From contig JADKIU010000007.1 of NCBI GenBank assembly GCA_016722565.1, forward strand, positions 372,001 to 436,000: a stretch of 64,000 nt of DNA, given 5' to 3'. The DNA is from Bacteroidota bacterium (GTDB lineage: Bacteria > Bacteroidota > Bacteroidia > 2-12-FULL-35-15). The stretch's first letter is position 1, and each line of letters starts with the position of its first letter. Made by a program: the position numbers and the translations under genes. The notes under the pieces are model-generated. The model searched no databases, had not been told where the DNA came from, and saw only the letters and a program-made list of their open reading frames with translations. Below, in pieces: positions 17,935 through 25,893 of the stretch.

Positions 17935-19320
17935 TTATATTACGGCAGGTACTACCAATTTTATGCCAGTTGCTTTTATTTTACCCATTCCACCCAACAC
18001 ATTCGTGATTTTTTTAAACCCTTTTTGTTTCATAATGGAAGCAGCCATCATTGAACGATACCCTCCTGCACAATGAATGGTGTAATGTTTATTTTTATCC
18101 AAGTTGTCCAATTCATTTTGTAATTGCGACAAACAAATGTGGTTTGCATTTTCAATCATACCGCCTTCAACCTCACCCAATTTTCTTACGTCCAATACAT
18201 TCGAATCGGTATTCAACTCTGCAACAAATTTTTCAGCAGAAATGCTCTCAATCGTATCCATCTTTTTTCCTGCATTTTCCCAAGCAGCCATTCCGCCATT
18301 CAAATATCCTTTCACGTTTTCATAACCTACACGTGCCAAACGCAATACCGCTTCCGCTTCTTTTCCTTCATCCGTTACTAACACTAAATTAGCTTTTGTA
18401 TCTACCAATGCTCCAACCCAAGGAGCGTATTGTCCGTTTAAACCAATATTAATTGCATTGGGAACATATCCTTTTTCAAAATCATCCGGTGAACGCACGT
18501 CCAACACCAATGCACCTTTTGAAATTTCTGTTTCTACTTCTTCTACTGAAAGTGCTTTTGTATTATTTTTTAAAACGTCATCAATACTGGAATACCCTTC
18601 TTTGTTCAATTTTGCATCCCAAGCAAAATATTGAGGAGCAGCAGACAAGCCTTCAGTAACAGCTTTGATGAATTCATGTTTGCTCATGTCTTGCATCGCA
18701 TAATTCAATTGTTTTTGCGTACCGATGGTAGAAAATGTTTCTTTCCCGATATTTTTTCCGCAAGACGAACCGGCACCATGTCCGGGATACACAACCACAT
18801 CATCCGCAAGTGTTTTTATTTTTGTATTGAGTGAATCGTATAACATCCCTGCAAGATCATCAATCGTTAAATCACTTTTAATTGCTAAATCCGGGCGACC
18901 TACATCCCCAACAAACAAAGTATCTCCGGTAAAGACGGAATGATTCTTTCCATTTTCATCTATCAATAAAAAGCAAGACGATTCCATGGTATGTCCGGGT
19001 GTGTGCAATACTTTTAACTTCACACTTCCTACAGTAAACACTTCTTCATCTTTTGCTACAATGGTATCGTAACCTGTTTTTGCTGTAGGTCCGAATACAA
19101 TAGATGCATTTGTTTTACGCGCCAAATCCACATGTCCGGATACAAAATCCGCATGAAAATGCGTTTCAAACACATATTTGATTTTAGCATTTCGTTTGTT
19201 TGCTAATTCAATATATGGTTCTGTTTCGCGCAAAGGATCAATGATTGCTACTTCACCATCCGATTCGATGTAATATGCTGCTTCAGCTAAACATCCTGTA
19301 TAAAGTTGTTCGATGTACAT
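17935..19320 (-). CDS. MBL-fold persulfide dioxygenase-like protein fused to two rhodanese domains
   Basis: 461 residues, cytoplasmic. Residues 1-~250 are a metallo-beta-lactamase fold of the ETHE1/CstB group: ETHFHADFVSGH gives His54, His56, Asp58 and His63, TPGHTME gives His110, TGDTLFVGDVGRPDL gives Asp133, and YPGHGAGSSCG gives His181. Phe59 replaces the usual last His of HxHxDH, in line with a single-iron site. Rhodanese domain 1 (~255-355) lacks an active-site Cys (VTDEGKEAEA). Domain 2 (~360-455) has Cys417 in HCAGGYRS. Enzymes of this group oxidise persulfides to sulfite or thiosulfate. It lies between a TauE-type exporter and a rhodanese, which matches the layout of sulfide-detoxification operons such as cst of Staphylococcus. 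Substrate inferred, fold certain. Confidence 0.9.
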   Translation of the reverse strand: MYIEQLYTGCLAEAAYYIESDGEVAIIDPLRETEPYIELANKRNAKIKYVFETHFHADFVSGHVDLARKTNASIVFGPTAKTGYDTIVAKDEEVFTVGSVKLKVLHTPGHTMESSCFLLIDENGKNHSVFTGDTLFVGDVGRPDLAIKSDLTIDDLAGMLYDSLNTKIKTLADDVVVYPGHGAGSSCGKNIGKETFSTIGTQKQLNYAMQDMSKHEFIKAVTEGLSAAPQYFAWDAKLNKEGYSSIDDVLKNNTKALSVEEVETEISKGALVLDVRSPDDFEKGYVPNAINIGLNGQYAPWVGALVDTKANLVLVTDEGKEAEAVLRLARVGYENVKGYLNGGMAAWENAGKKMDTIESISAEKFVAELNTDSNVLDVRKLGEVEGGMIENANHICLSQLQNELDNLDKNKHYTIHCAGGYRSMMAASIMKQKGFKKITNVLGGMGKIKATGIKLVVPAVI

Positions 19321-19397
19321 GTTTATATAATTTTACCCCGAAGGGACTCCTAATTACAAAGGTATTAAATAATCTGCGTATGTTTAACTTAAACAAA

Positions 19398-20201
19398 TTA
19401 GCTAAAAAAAAGTTCCATGCTGATGATGTAAACACCCATAACCAGGATGAACCAGCCGAATCCGGGTTTTAGTTTTGCACTGCTGATGTACTTTGAAAGG
19501 TAACTTCCTAAGATGATTCCACCGATAGCAAATCCGGAGAAAATCAAAATAAATTTCCAATCAAATTGATGCGTTCCAAAATCACTCAAAAAACCAACAG
19601 CTGAATTAATTGCAATAATCGCCAAGGATGTTCCAACTGCTTTTTTCATTGGTAATTTCGCCAATACTACTAATGCCGGAATAATTAAAAAACCGCCTCC
19701 GGCACCAACCAATCCAACCAATGTTCCCACCAGAATTCCTTGCTGAAAAATTAGAAAATAACGGTATTGTTCATTGTTATGTTTATGCAAGTCGATGCGC
19801 ACCGAGGATGGCTTTCGAATCATTGTATAGGATGCAATAATCATGAGCACCGCCAACAAAATCATCAAAGCCGCACTTTTTGTGATCTCCAAAGAACCGA
19901 TTGAGAATAAATGATCCGGAATTTTATGAAGTAAATATTTTCTTGTAAAAAAAATGCTGATCACAGATGGTATTCCGAATACCAGCATGGTGCGCAAACA
20001 AATCAAATTGTTTTTTAAATAACGCAATCCGCCAATCAAAGCCGAAACACCTACAATAAATAAGGAATACGAAGTAGCATGCACCGGTTCAATACCGATA
20101 AGATATACTAAAACAGGAATGGTGAGAATTGAGCCACCTGCACCAATCACCCCTAATAATATGCCAATTAAAATTGCCGCGAAATACCCTAAATACTCCA
20201 T
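19398..20201 (-). CDS. Sulfite exporter TauE/SafE family protein
   Basis: 267-residue inner-membrane permease with about eight hydrophobic helices in two homologous halves. Each half opens with the family Gly-rich motif: GVIGAGGSILTIPVLVYLIG near 18-37 and GLVGAGGGFLIIPALVVLAK near 158-180. TauE/SafE proteins export sulfite, sulfoacetate or other organosulfur anions. Its place as first gene of an operon with a persulfide dioxygenase-like fusion and a rhodanese points to sulfite or thiosulfate as cargo. The gap to the next gene is 77 bp. The family is certain and the substrate inferred. Confidence 0.92.
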   Translation of the reverse strand: MEYLGYFAAILIGILLGVIGAGGSILTIPVLVYLIGIEPVHATSYSLFIVGVSALIGGLRYLKNNLICLRTMLVFGIPSVISIFFTRKYLLHKIPDHLFSIGSLEITKSAALMILLAVLMIIASYTMIRKPSSVRIDLHKHNNEQYRYFLIFQQGILVGTLVGLVGAGGGFLIIPALVVLAKLPMKKAVGTSLAIIAINSAVGFLSDFGTHQFDWKFILIFSGFAIGGIILGSYLSKYISSAKLKPGFGWFILVMGVYIISMELFFS

Positions 20202-20224
20202 TCAACTAAAGTGGGAAATTTTAA

Positions 20225-20232
20225 CAAAATTA
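20225..20232 (-). promoter_or_regulatory. Probable -7 box of the sulfur operon
   Basis: The minus-strand TAATTTTG matches TAnnTTTG exactly and lies 24 nt ahead of the TauE ATG. The -33 region is weak and no operator-like palindrome was seen. Confidence 0.4.
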
Positions 20233-20310
20233 CCTGCTATTTTGCCCGAATACTTATGAACTCTTTTCCACTATTAGGAATTGAAAGGGGTATTTTGGAG
20301 ATTCCTCAAA

Positions 20311-20409
20311 ATGGCTTCTAATGAAGACTTGGATGAAGACGCTAGAGACCCTTATTTCTATGGGTATTTAAGACTCCGATTTCATTGCATCGAAGTCAAG
20401 TGTAAATAA
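20311..20409 (+). CDS. Possible 32-residue small protein
   Basis: A short ATG-started frame, MASNEDLDEDARDPYFYGYL and 12 more residues ending CIEVKCK, which stops 3 bp ahead of a hairpin. It is acidic at the start and basic at the end. Nothing is recognised and the composition alone cannot prove coding. It may be the remnant of a longer gene. The 258-bp gap between tauE and gcdH contains nothing else apart from the hairpin and the tauE promoter. Confidence 0.2.
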   Translation: MASNEDLDEDARDPYFYGYLRLRFHCIEVKCK

Positions 20410-20412
20410 AAA

Positions 20413-20436
20413 GCCCCGACAGGTTAGTATCGGGGC
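20413..20436 (-). terminator. Terminator of the glutaryl-CoA dehydrogenase gene
   Basis: A 7-bp GC-rich stem GCCCCGA/TCGGGGC (20413-20419, 20430-20436) has a 10-nt loop and is flanked by AAATAAAAA (a T-run on the minus strand). It lies 24 bp beyond the stop of the minus-strand gene. Confidence 0.7.
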
Positions 20437-20459
20437 GGGTATTTTTAAGTGATATATTT

Positions 20460-21638
20460 CTATTGGAAGGCGTTAATGCCGGTTACATCCATACCGGTAA
20501 TCAACAAATGGATATCGTGTGTTCCTTCATATGTTACAACCGATTCCAAATTCATCATGTGACGCATAATTGGATATTCACCGGTAATACCCATTCCACC
20601 GTGAATCTGACGGGCTTCACGTGCAATTTGCAAAGCCATGTTCACATTGTTACGTTTGCTCATTGAGATTTGAGCTGGAGTAGCACGGTTTTCGTTTTTC
20701 AAAACCCCTAATCTCCAGGTTAATAACTGTGCTTTGGTAATTTCGGTAATCATCTCCGCCAACTTCTTTTGTGTCAACTGGAAACCTGCAATTGGTTTAC
20801 CGAATTGGATACGCTCTTTCGAGTAACGCAATGCCGAATCATAACAATCCATAGCTGCACCAATTGCACCCCAAGCAATACCATAACGTGCTGAATTTAA
20901 GCAACCTAATGGCCCTTTTAATCCTTTTATGGTAGGGAAAATGTTTTCTTTCGGAACTTTTACATTGTCAAATACCAATTCTCCGGTAGCGCTTGCACGC
21001 AAGCTCCATTTACCATGTGTTTCCGGTGTTGTAAATCCAGCCATTCCTCTTTCAACAACCAATCCACGAATATCACCAGCTTCATCTTTTGCCCACACTA
21101 CTGCGATATCCGCGAAAGGAGCATTTGAAATCCACATTTTTGCGCCATTCAATAAATAATGGTCGCCTTTATCTTTAATATTGGTAATCATTCCGGAAGG
21201 ATTTGAACCATGATCCGGTTCGGTTAATCCAAAACAACCCATCATTTCACCACTTGCCAACTTCGGAAGGTATTTCATGCGCTGCTCCTCGGTTCCGTAT
21301 GTATAAATTGGATACATCACCAACGAACTTTGAACAGAAGCAGTTGAACGCAAACCACTGTCGCCACGCTCTAACTCTTGCATAATTAAACCATACGAAA
21401 TTTGATCCAAGCCTGCTCCACCATATTTGGTAGGAATATACGGACCAAATGCACCAACTTCCGCCAAACCTTTGATCCATTGTTTTGGAAAAGTGGTTGT
21501 TTGACATGCTTCTTCCACAATTGGAGAAACCTCTTTCTTCACCCATGCACGTGCTGTTTCACGGATTAATTTATGTTCATCGGTTAATAACTCATCCATT
21601 AAATAATAATCGTGAGCTTCAAATCTATCTGTTGCCAT
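20460..21638 (-). CDS. gcdH: Glutaryl-CoA dehydrogenase (acyl-CoA dehydrogenase family)
   Basis: 392 residues, the soluble FAD enzyme that dehydrogenates and decarboxylates glutaryl-CoA to crotonyl-CoA in lysine/tryptophan breakdown. Family features specific to GCDH rather than other acyl-CoA dehydrogenases: GLRSTASVQSS with Arg97 (equivalent to the substrate-carboxylate Arg of human GCDH), CFGLTEPDHGSNPSGM at 135-150, GCLNSARYGIAWGAIGA at 245-261, the catalytic base Glu371 in TYEGTHDIH, and the terminal TGINAF. It is flanked by terminators and a repeat element, so monocistronic. No electron-transfer flavoprotein gene is in the window. Confidence 0.92.
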   Translation of the reverse strand: MATDRFEAHDYYLMDELLTDEHKLIRETARAWVKKEVSPIVEEACQTTTFPKQWIKGLAEVGAFGPYIPTKYGGAGLDQISYGLIMQELERGDSGLRSTASVQSSLVMYPIYTYGTEEQRMKYLPKLASGEMMGCFGLTEPDHGSNPSGMITNIKDKGDHYLLNGAKMWISNAPFADIAVVWAKDEAGDIRGLVVERGMAGFTTPETHGKWSLRASATGELVFDNVKVPKENIFPTIKGLKGPLGCLNSARYGIAWGAIGAAMDCYDSALRYSKERIQFGKPIAGFQLTQKKLAEMITEITKAQLLTWRLGVLKNENRATPAQISMSKRNNVNMALQIAREARQIHGGMGITGEYPIMRHMMNLESVVTYEGTHDIHLLITGMDVTGINAFQ

Positions 21639-21666
21639 TGTAAATAATTTTAATTTTTTTGCGAGA

Positions 21667-21674
21667 CAAAAGTA
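21667..21674 (-). promoter_or_regulatory. Probable -7 box of gcdH
   Basis: The minus-strand TACTTTTG matches the -7 consensus exactly, 29 nt ahead of the ATG. No clear -33 box. Confidence 0.4.
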
Positions 21675-21744
21675 AGTAAATATATTATATAAAATTGAGT
21701 TTTTAGATGAATAGGAAGTCTTCGCTCCTATTGGTGTTTAGCAT

Positions 21745-21906
21745 AGGAACGCAGATTTTTTAAGATTTTTATGTTTCAAGGTTATGATTTTTTCTGTGTG
21801 TATTTATAATATTTCCTTTTTAGTCAAATCACAATGAATCACAATCGCCTAAGGCGATTAAAAATCTTTTTTTATCATAAAAGATCTGCGGGAATCTGCG
21901 TTCCCA
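21745..21906. repeat. Inverted-repeat element, family I, copy A
   Basis: A ~162-bp non-coding element bounded by AGGAACGCAGATTTTTTAAG and its near inverse ending ATCTGCGTTCCCA. It contains the palindrome TCGCCTAAGGCGA (about 21845-21857) and TATCATAAAAGAT. It is homologous to the element at 35783-35936 in the opposite orientation and shares ends with 61421-61566. No reading frame. It lies in the 432-bp gap between gcdH and the transglycosylase gene, and nothing else was found in that gap. Confidence 0.75.
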
Positions 21907-22070
21907 TTGAATCACCATTAATCACAGAATGCCTGTCCCAAAACGCAACATCTTCCAATTATATCCGTTAGACAATATATTGTTGAAAACGTTTGTTAAA
22001 AAGTTTGCAAATACCATGTAGGAAAGGTACCTTAGAAAAGTATTTTTATAAAAAATAAAACTCGCGCATT

Positions 22071-23504
22071 TTGAACAGACTCTCTAATAGCTCTCTATTT
22101 TATTCAAAAGCTTTATTTATAAGCCTTTTGATACTATCCAATTTTATCAATGCACAAACAACCGTAAAAAATGTTCCGGTTGTAGAAAAATATGTGGTGG
22201 GTTACAACGATGTCACCAAGATGAAATTTATTGATGATGCGACTTTATATAGCGAAGGATGGCATAATTTACCACAGCCACAATTTTGGCAACAAATTAT
22301 GAATCTTCCGCCTGATTCAGCAATGATTAGTGTTGCCGGAACGCGCCAAATGCTTACTAAAGTTTCTACCAAAGTATGGAACAAACAAAGCGACCTACAA
22401 AAGAATAGTTATAGAGATAGTATTCGTAAAGCTCACAACATTGCCGACAGCGTAAGTATCTTAGTGACCATCGGGAAAAAAGATTTTTATGAATTTAAAA
22501 AAGTAATGCCGACTATCAACCGTTCCATTGATGTATTTAAACAAAACGGTGTAGATCCTTGGTATGCGCAAGCGATTTTGTTGATTGAGAGTCCGGGTAA
22601 AATGAATACCAAATCTACTGTTGGCGCAAATGGTCCGTTTCAATTAATGAAAGCTGTTGCACGCAAACAAGGATTAATCGTGAACAGTCAAATTGACGAA
22701 CGCACCAACATCGAGAAATCGGCATTGGGTGCTTCACGTTTGTTGAGCAGAATTTGTATTCCTTATACCAAAGCCATGTTGGACAGTGCACATGTTACGT
22801 ATAACGAAACTGATTTATGGTTCCGACTTTTAGTATTACACTCGTATCATGCAGGAGCAGGCAATGTAGCCGGTGTTATCCGTAAAATCAATCCTTGTGA
22901 AGGTGGGATGCAATTGATACAAACCGTTTGGCAAACATCGTATGGCGGATTTAAAAATGCTTCCCAAAATTATTCGCAATTGGCATTGGCAGCATTCTGT
23001 AATTTCGATCAGATGATTATGCAAAATAAAGATTCTGTTTATTTGATTGATGGAGATAGAATGTATAACTCCTACATGGCTTGCAAATGTGCGCCTTATG
23101 ATGAATGTTCATATTTAGGAAATTGCATTACCAAATACGAACATGATTTTATTGATGGTGTTATTCCATTCGATTATTTTATGTCGAAAGTAAAATCGGT
23201 TGAAACAGAATTAAGTGGATTAACTCCTTTTAAATATCCGTATAACGATGAGCACATCAATGATATCGGATTTAAATTATTAAAGGCACGCAAAACCGAG
23301 GAGGCACATAAACTGTTTAAACATACCGAATCGCAATATCCTGACTCGTGGGCAGTTTACCATGGATTGGGTGAAACGTATCGTTTAATGGGACAAAAAG
23401 AGCTGGCACTCAGCAACTACAAAAAATCGCTGAAAATCAATCCCAATAACGAGGATAGCCAGCGTGCCATGGCCAAATTGATGGCGAAACCGGCCAAAAA
23501 ATAA
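22071..23504 (+). CDS. Lytic transglycosylase (SLT) with C-terminal TPR
   Basis: 477 residues, probably an exported peptidoglycan lytic transglycosylase. The start is a TTG (no in-frame ATG until residue 52) and is supported by the signal peptide it gives, ending FINAQ at ~28. The SLT domain (~150-290) has the catalytic Glu173 in LLIESPGKMN, then NGPFQLM in place of GLMQ, and HSYHAGAGNV for the AGxGNV motif. The C-terminus carries at least one TPR (SWAVYHGLGETYRLMGQKEL, then a helix ending KINPNN). It stands alone between a repeat element and dnaG. It could also act in envelope assembly rather than turnover. Confidence 0.85.
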   Translation: MNRLSNSSLFYSKALFISLLILSNFINAQTTVKNVPVVEKYVVGYNDVTKMKFIDDATLYSEGWHNLPQPQFWQQIMNLPPDSAMISVAGTRQMLTKVSTKVWNKQSDLQKNSYRDSIRKAHNIADSVSILVTIGKKDFYEFKKVMPTINRSIDVFKQNGVDPWYAQAILLIESPGKMNTKSTVGANGPFQLMKAVARKQGLIVNSQIDERTNIEKSALGASRLLSRICIPYTKAMLDSAHVTYNETDLWFRLLVLHSYHAGAGNVAGVIRKINPCEGGMQLIQTVWQTSYGGFKNASQNYSQLALAAFCNFDQMIMQNKDSVYLIDGDRMYNSYMACKCAPYDECSYLGNCITKYEHDFIDGVIPFDYFMSKVKSVETELSGLTPFKYPYNDEHINDIGFKLLKARKTEEAHKLFKHTESQYPDSWAVYHGLGETYRLMGQKELALSNYKKSLKINPNNEDSQRAMAKLMAKPAKK

Positions 23505-23660
23505 GCCTCCTTTCTTAAGCATTTTTTTCGTAAATTAGCGTTCCGTTTGATGGGATTACTTTGTCAGATTGGAACGCAGCGAGAAAACGATTCTGTCAAA
23601 GAAGAAGTTTCAAAAAAGAAAAAAAACAACATCGTAGTAAAAACAAAATATATCTCTCCT

Positions 23661-23676
23661 CCCGATAGCTATCGGG
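23661..23676. repeat. 16-bp perfect palindrome CCCGATAG/CTATCGGG
   Basis: A perfect palindrome with outer arms TCTC...GAGA in the 211-bp gap between the transglycosylase and dnaG. The gap also holds a GGAACGCAG fragment (23571) that resembles the ends of family I elements. It may be part of another dispersed repeat; only one copy was seen here. Confidence 0.45.
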
Positions 23677-23715
23677 ATCGGTCGAGATGACAAGTAAAGG
23701 AATAAATATTATTCA

Positions 23716-25716
23716 TTGATACACAAAGAAGACATAGACAAAATTTTTGAAGCTGCTCGTGTAGAAGAAGTGGTTGCGGATTATGTTTCGTTAAAAAAAC
23801 GCGGAGCAAATTTAATCGGCTGCTGCCCGTTTCACAATGAGAAAACGCCTTCTTTTTATGTTTCTCCTGCCAAAGGCATTTACAAATGTTTTGGTTGCGG
23901 AAAAGGTGGCAATGCCATCAACTTTATCATGGATCATGATAAAATGACGTATCCGGATGCCTTGCGTTTTCTTGCAAAAAAATACAATATTGAAATAAAA
24001 GAAGAGGAACAAACTCCTGAACAAATTCAGCACAACAACGACAGAGAAAGCTTGTTGGTTGTTTCTTCCTTCGCACAAAAACATTTTTCCGAAAATTTAT
24101 ACAATACCGATGAAGGAAAATCCATCGGCTTAGGATATTTTAAAGAACGCGGATTGCGAGAAGACATCATCCAAAAGTTTCAATTAGGATATAGCATCAA
24201 TCAGCGAAATGCATTTACTGAAATTGCGGTAGCAACCGGTTATAAAATGGAATACCTTGTTAAATCAGGTTTAACCATTGAATATAAAAATGAAGCAGAA
24301 ATAAATGCGGAGACCGGAGAAATTATTAAACCCGAAGAAACCAAACACCTCGATCGTTTTTGGGGAAGAGTAATGTTTCCGATTCACAACCAAAGCGGAC
24401 GGGTCATTGCATTTGGCGGAAGAACCTTGCGTACCGATGCTAAAACATCGAAATACGTTAATTCTCCTGAAACGGAAATTTATCATAAGAGTGATGTGTT
24501 ATACGGATTGTATCATTCGAAAAATGCCATCATTAAAGAAAAATTCTGCTTCCTCGTTGAAGGCTATATGGATGTGATTGCCATGCATCAAGCAGGAGTT
24601 GAAAATGTTGTTGCAAGTAGCGGAACAGCATTAACAGCAGGACAAATAAAATCGATTGAACGATTTACAAAAGATGTAATTATTTCCTATGACGGGGATA
24701 AAGCCGGTATAGAAGCGGCAATCAAAGGAATCAATCTTTTGCTGGAAGAAGGTTTAAATGTAAAAGTATTGCTTTTCCCTGACGGAGATGATCCGGATTC
24801 GTATTCTAAAAAAGTAAGTACGCAGGAACTGAAAGATTTTATCGTTAACAATGCGCAGAATTTTATTTCTTACATAGCAAGTATTGAAGCGTCAAAAAAT
24901 CCAAACAATGACCCTTTAAAGAAAGCGGAAGCCATCAAGAAAATTGTGAACACCATTGCTCTTGTTCCGGATGCGATTTACCGTTCCATCTATGTGAAAG
25001 AGTGCAGCCGTATTATGGAAGTGGATGAGCAAATTTTGTTGAGTGAATTAAATAAAATTCGCAGCAAAAATTTTAACGATAAGAGAGGCCAACCGACACA
25101 ACAGCAACAACATTCGGAATTAGAAGAACTTATCCTACCTGAAAAGAAAGAACATTCTATTGCGGATGCTGAACATCAGGAACGCGATATTATTCGTTTA
25201 TTAATCAACTATGGTGGCGAACATGTGACCATCGACAGTCAGGATGAAGCAGGTGAAGACATACAAGTAGAAGTTTCAGTAGCTTATTTGCTGGTTCACG
25301 AATTACAAAGCGACAACATTGTCATCGACAATTTATTATACAACAGTGTATTCAATGAATTTGCACAACACTTGGAAAAAGATGTAGTGCCCGACACGAA
25401 TTATTTTATCAGTCATGAAAATGCAGCCATCTGTTCACTCACCATCGATTTGATCAGTAGTCCGTATACCCTTTCTAACTGGGAGCAGCATGGCATTTAT
25501 CCTACTCAAGAATCCAGTGTATTAAAGCGTTCGATTTACAATGCAATTTATGCATTGAAGAGCCGTAAGATTGAAATGATGATTCATGACAATCAAAAGC
25601 GTTTAAAAGAAAACCCACCCGAAGAAGAAATGTTGACCTTGATGCAAACCCAACAATCGTTATTAGAAGCAAAAAAAGTTTTTAATAATATGTTGGGGAG
25701 GATTGTGGTGAAGTAG
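23716..25716 (+). CDS. dnaG: DNA primase
   Basis: 666 residues, makes RNA primers at replication forks. Start is TTG at 23716, giving MIHKEDIDKIFEAARVEEVV, which aligns with the normal DnaG N-terminus. A CHC2 zinc finger (Cys37, His40, Cys58, Cys61) is followed by the RNA polymerase-like core and a TOPRIM domain with EGYMDVIAMHQAG and the acidic YDGDKAG motif. The C-terminal ~200 residues form a helicase-interaction region with poor conservation, including a Gln-rich linker near 455. No rpoD or rpsU neighbours, unlike in Proteobacteria. Translation from TTG may hold down expression. Confidence 0.95.
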   Translation: MIHKEDIDKIFEAARVEEVVADYVSLKKRGANLIGCCPFHNEKTPSFYVSPAKGIYKCFGCGKGGNAINFIMDHDKMTYPDALRFLAKKYNIEIKEEEQTPEQIQHNNDRESLLVVSSFAQKHFSENLYNTDEGKSIGLGYFKERGLREDIIQKFQLGYSINQRNAFTEIAVATGYKMEYLVKSGLTIEYKNEAEINAETGEIIKPEETKHLDRFWGRVMFPIHNQSGRVIAFGGRTLRTDAKTSKYVNSPETEIYHKSDVLYGLYHSKNAIIKEKFCFLVEGYMDVIAMHQAGVENVVASSGTALTAGQIKSIERFTKDVIISYDGDKAGIEAAIKGINLLLEEGLNVKVLLFPDGDDPDSYSKKVSTQELKDFIVNNAQNFISYIASIEASKNPNNDPLKKAEAIKKIVNTIALVPDAIYRSIYVKECSRIMEVDEQILLSELNKIRSKNFNDKRGQPTQQQQHSELEELILPEKKEHSIADAEHQERDIIRLLINYGGEHVTIDSQDEAGEDIQVEVSVAYLLVHELQSDNIVIDNLLYNSVFNEFAQHLEKDVVPDTNYFISHENAAICSLTIDLISSPYTLSNWEQHGIYPTQESSVLKRSIYNAIYALKSRKIEMMIHDNQKRLKENPPEEEMLTLMQTQQSLLEAKKVFNNMLGRIVVK

Positions 25717-25893
25717 AACGCAGAATGTCTCGATGCAGATATTGAAGAATGGAAAAAATGACAAAAACGAATCTTTACTGTTGTCAATAAAAATAGCACC
25801 TACAATTATTAGCGTTTCTGAGCATCGAATAGTTTACGAAAAATTCATTTGTTACTTGAAGAATGATGCAAAAATTTTCTTATAGCTTAATGA

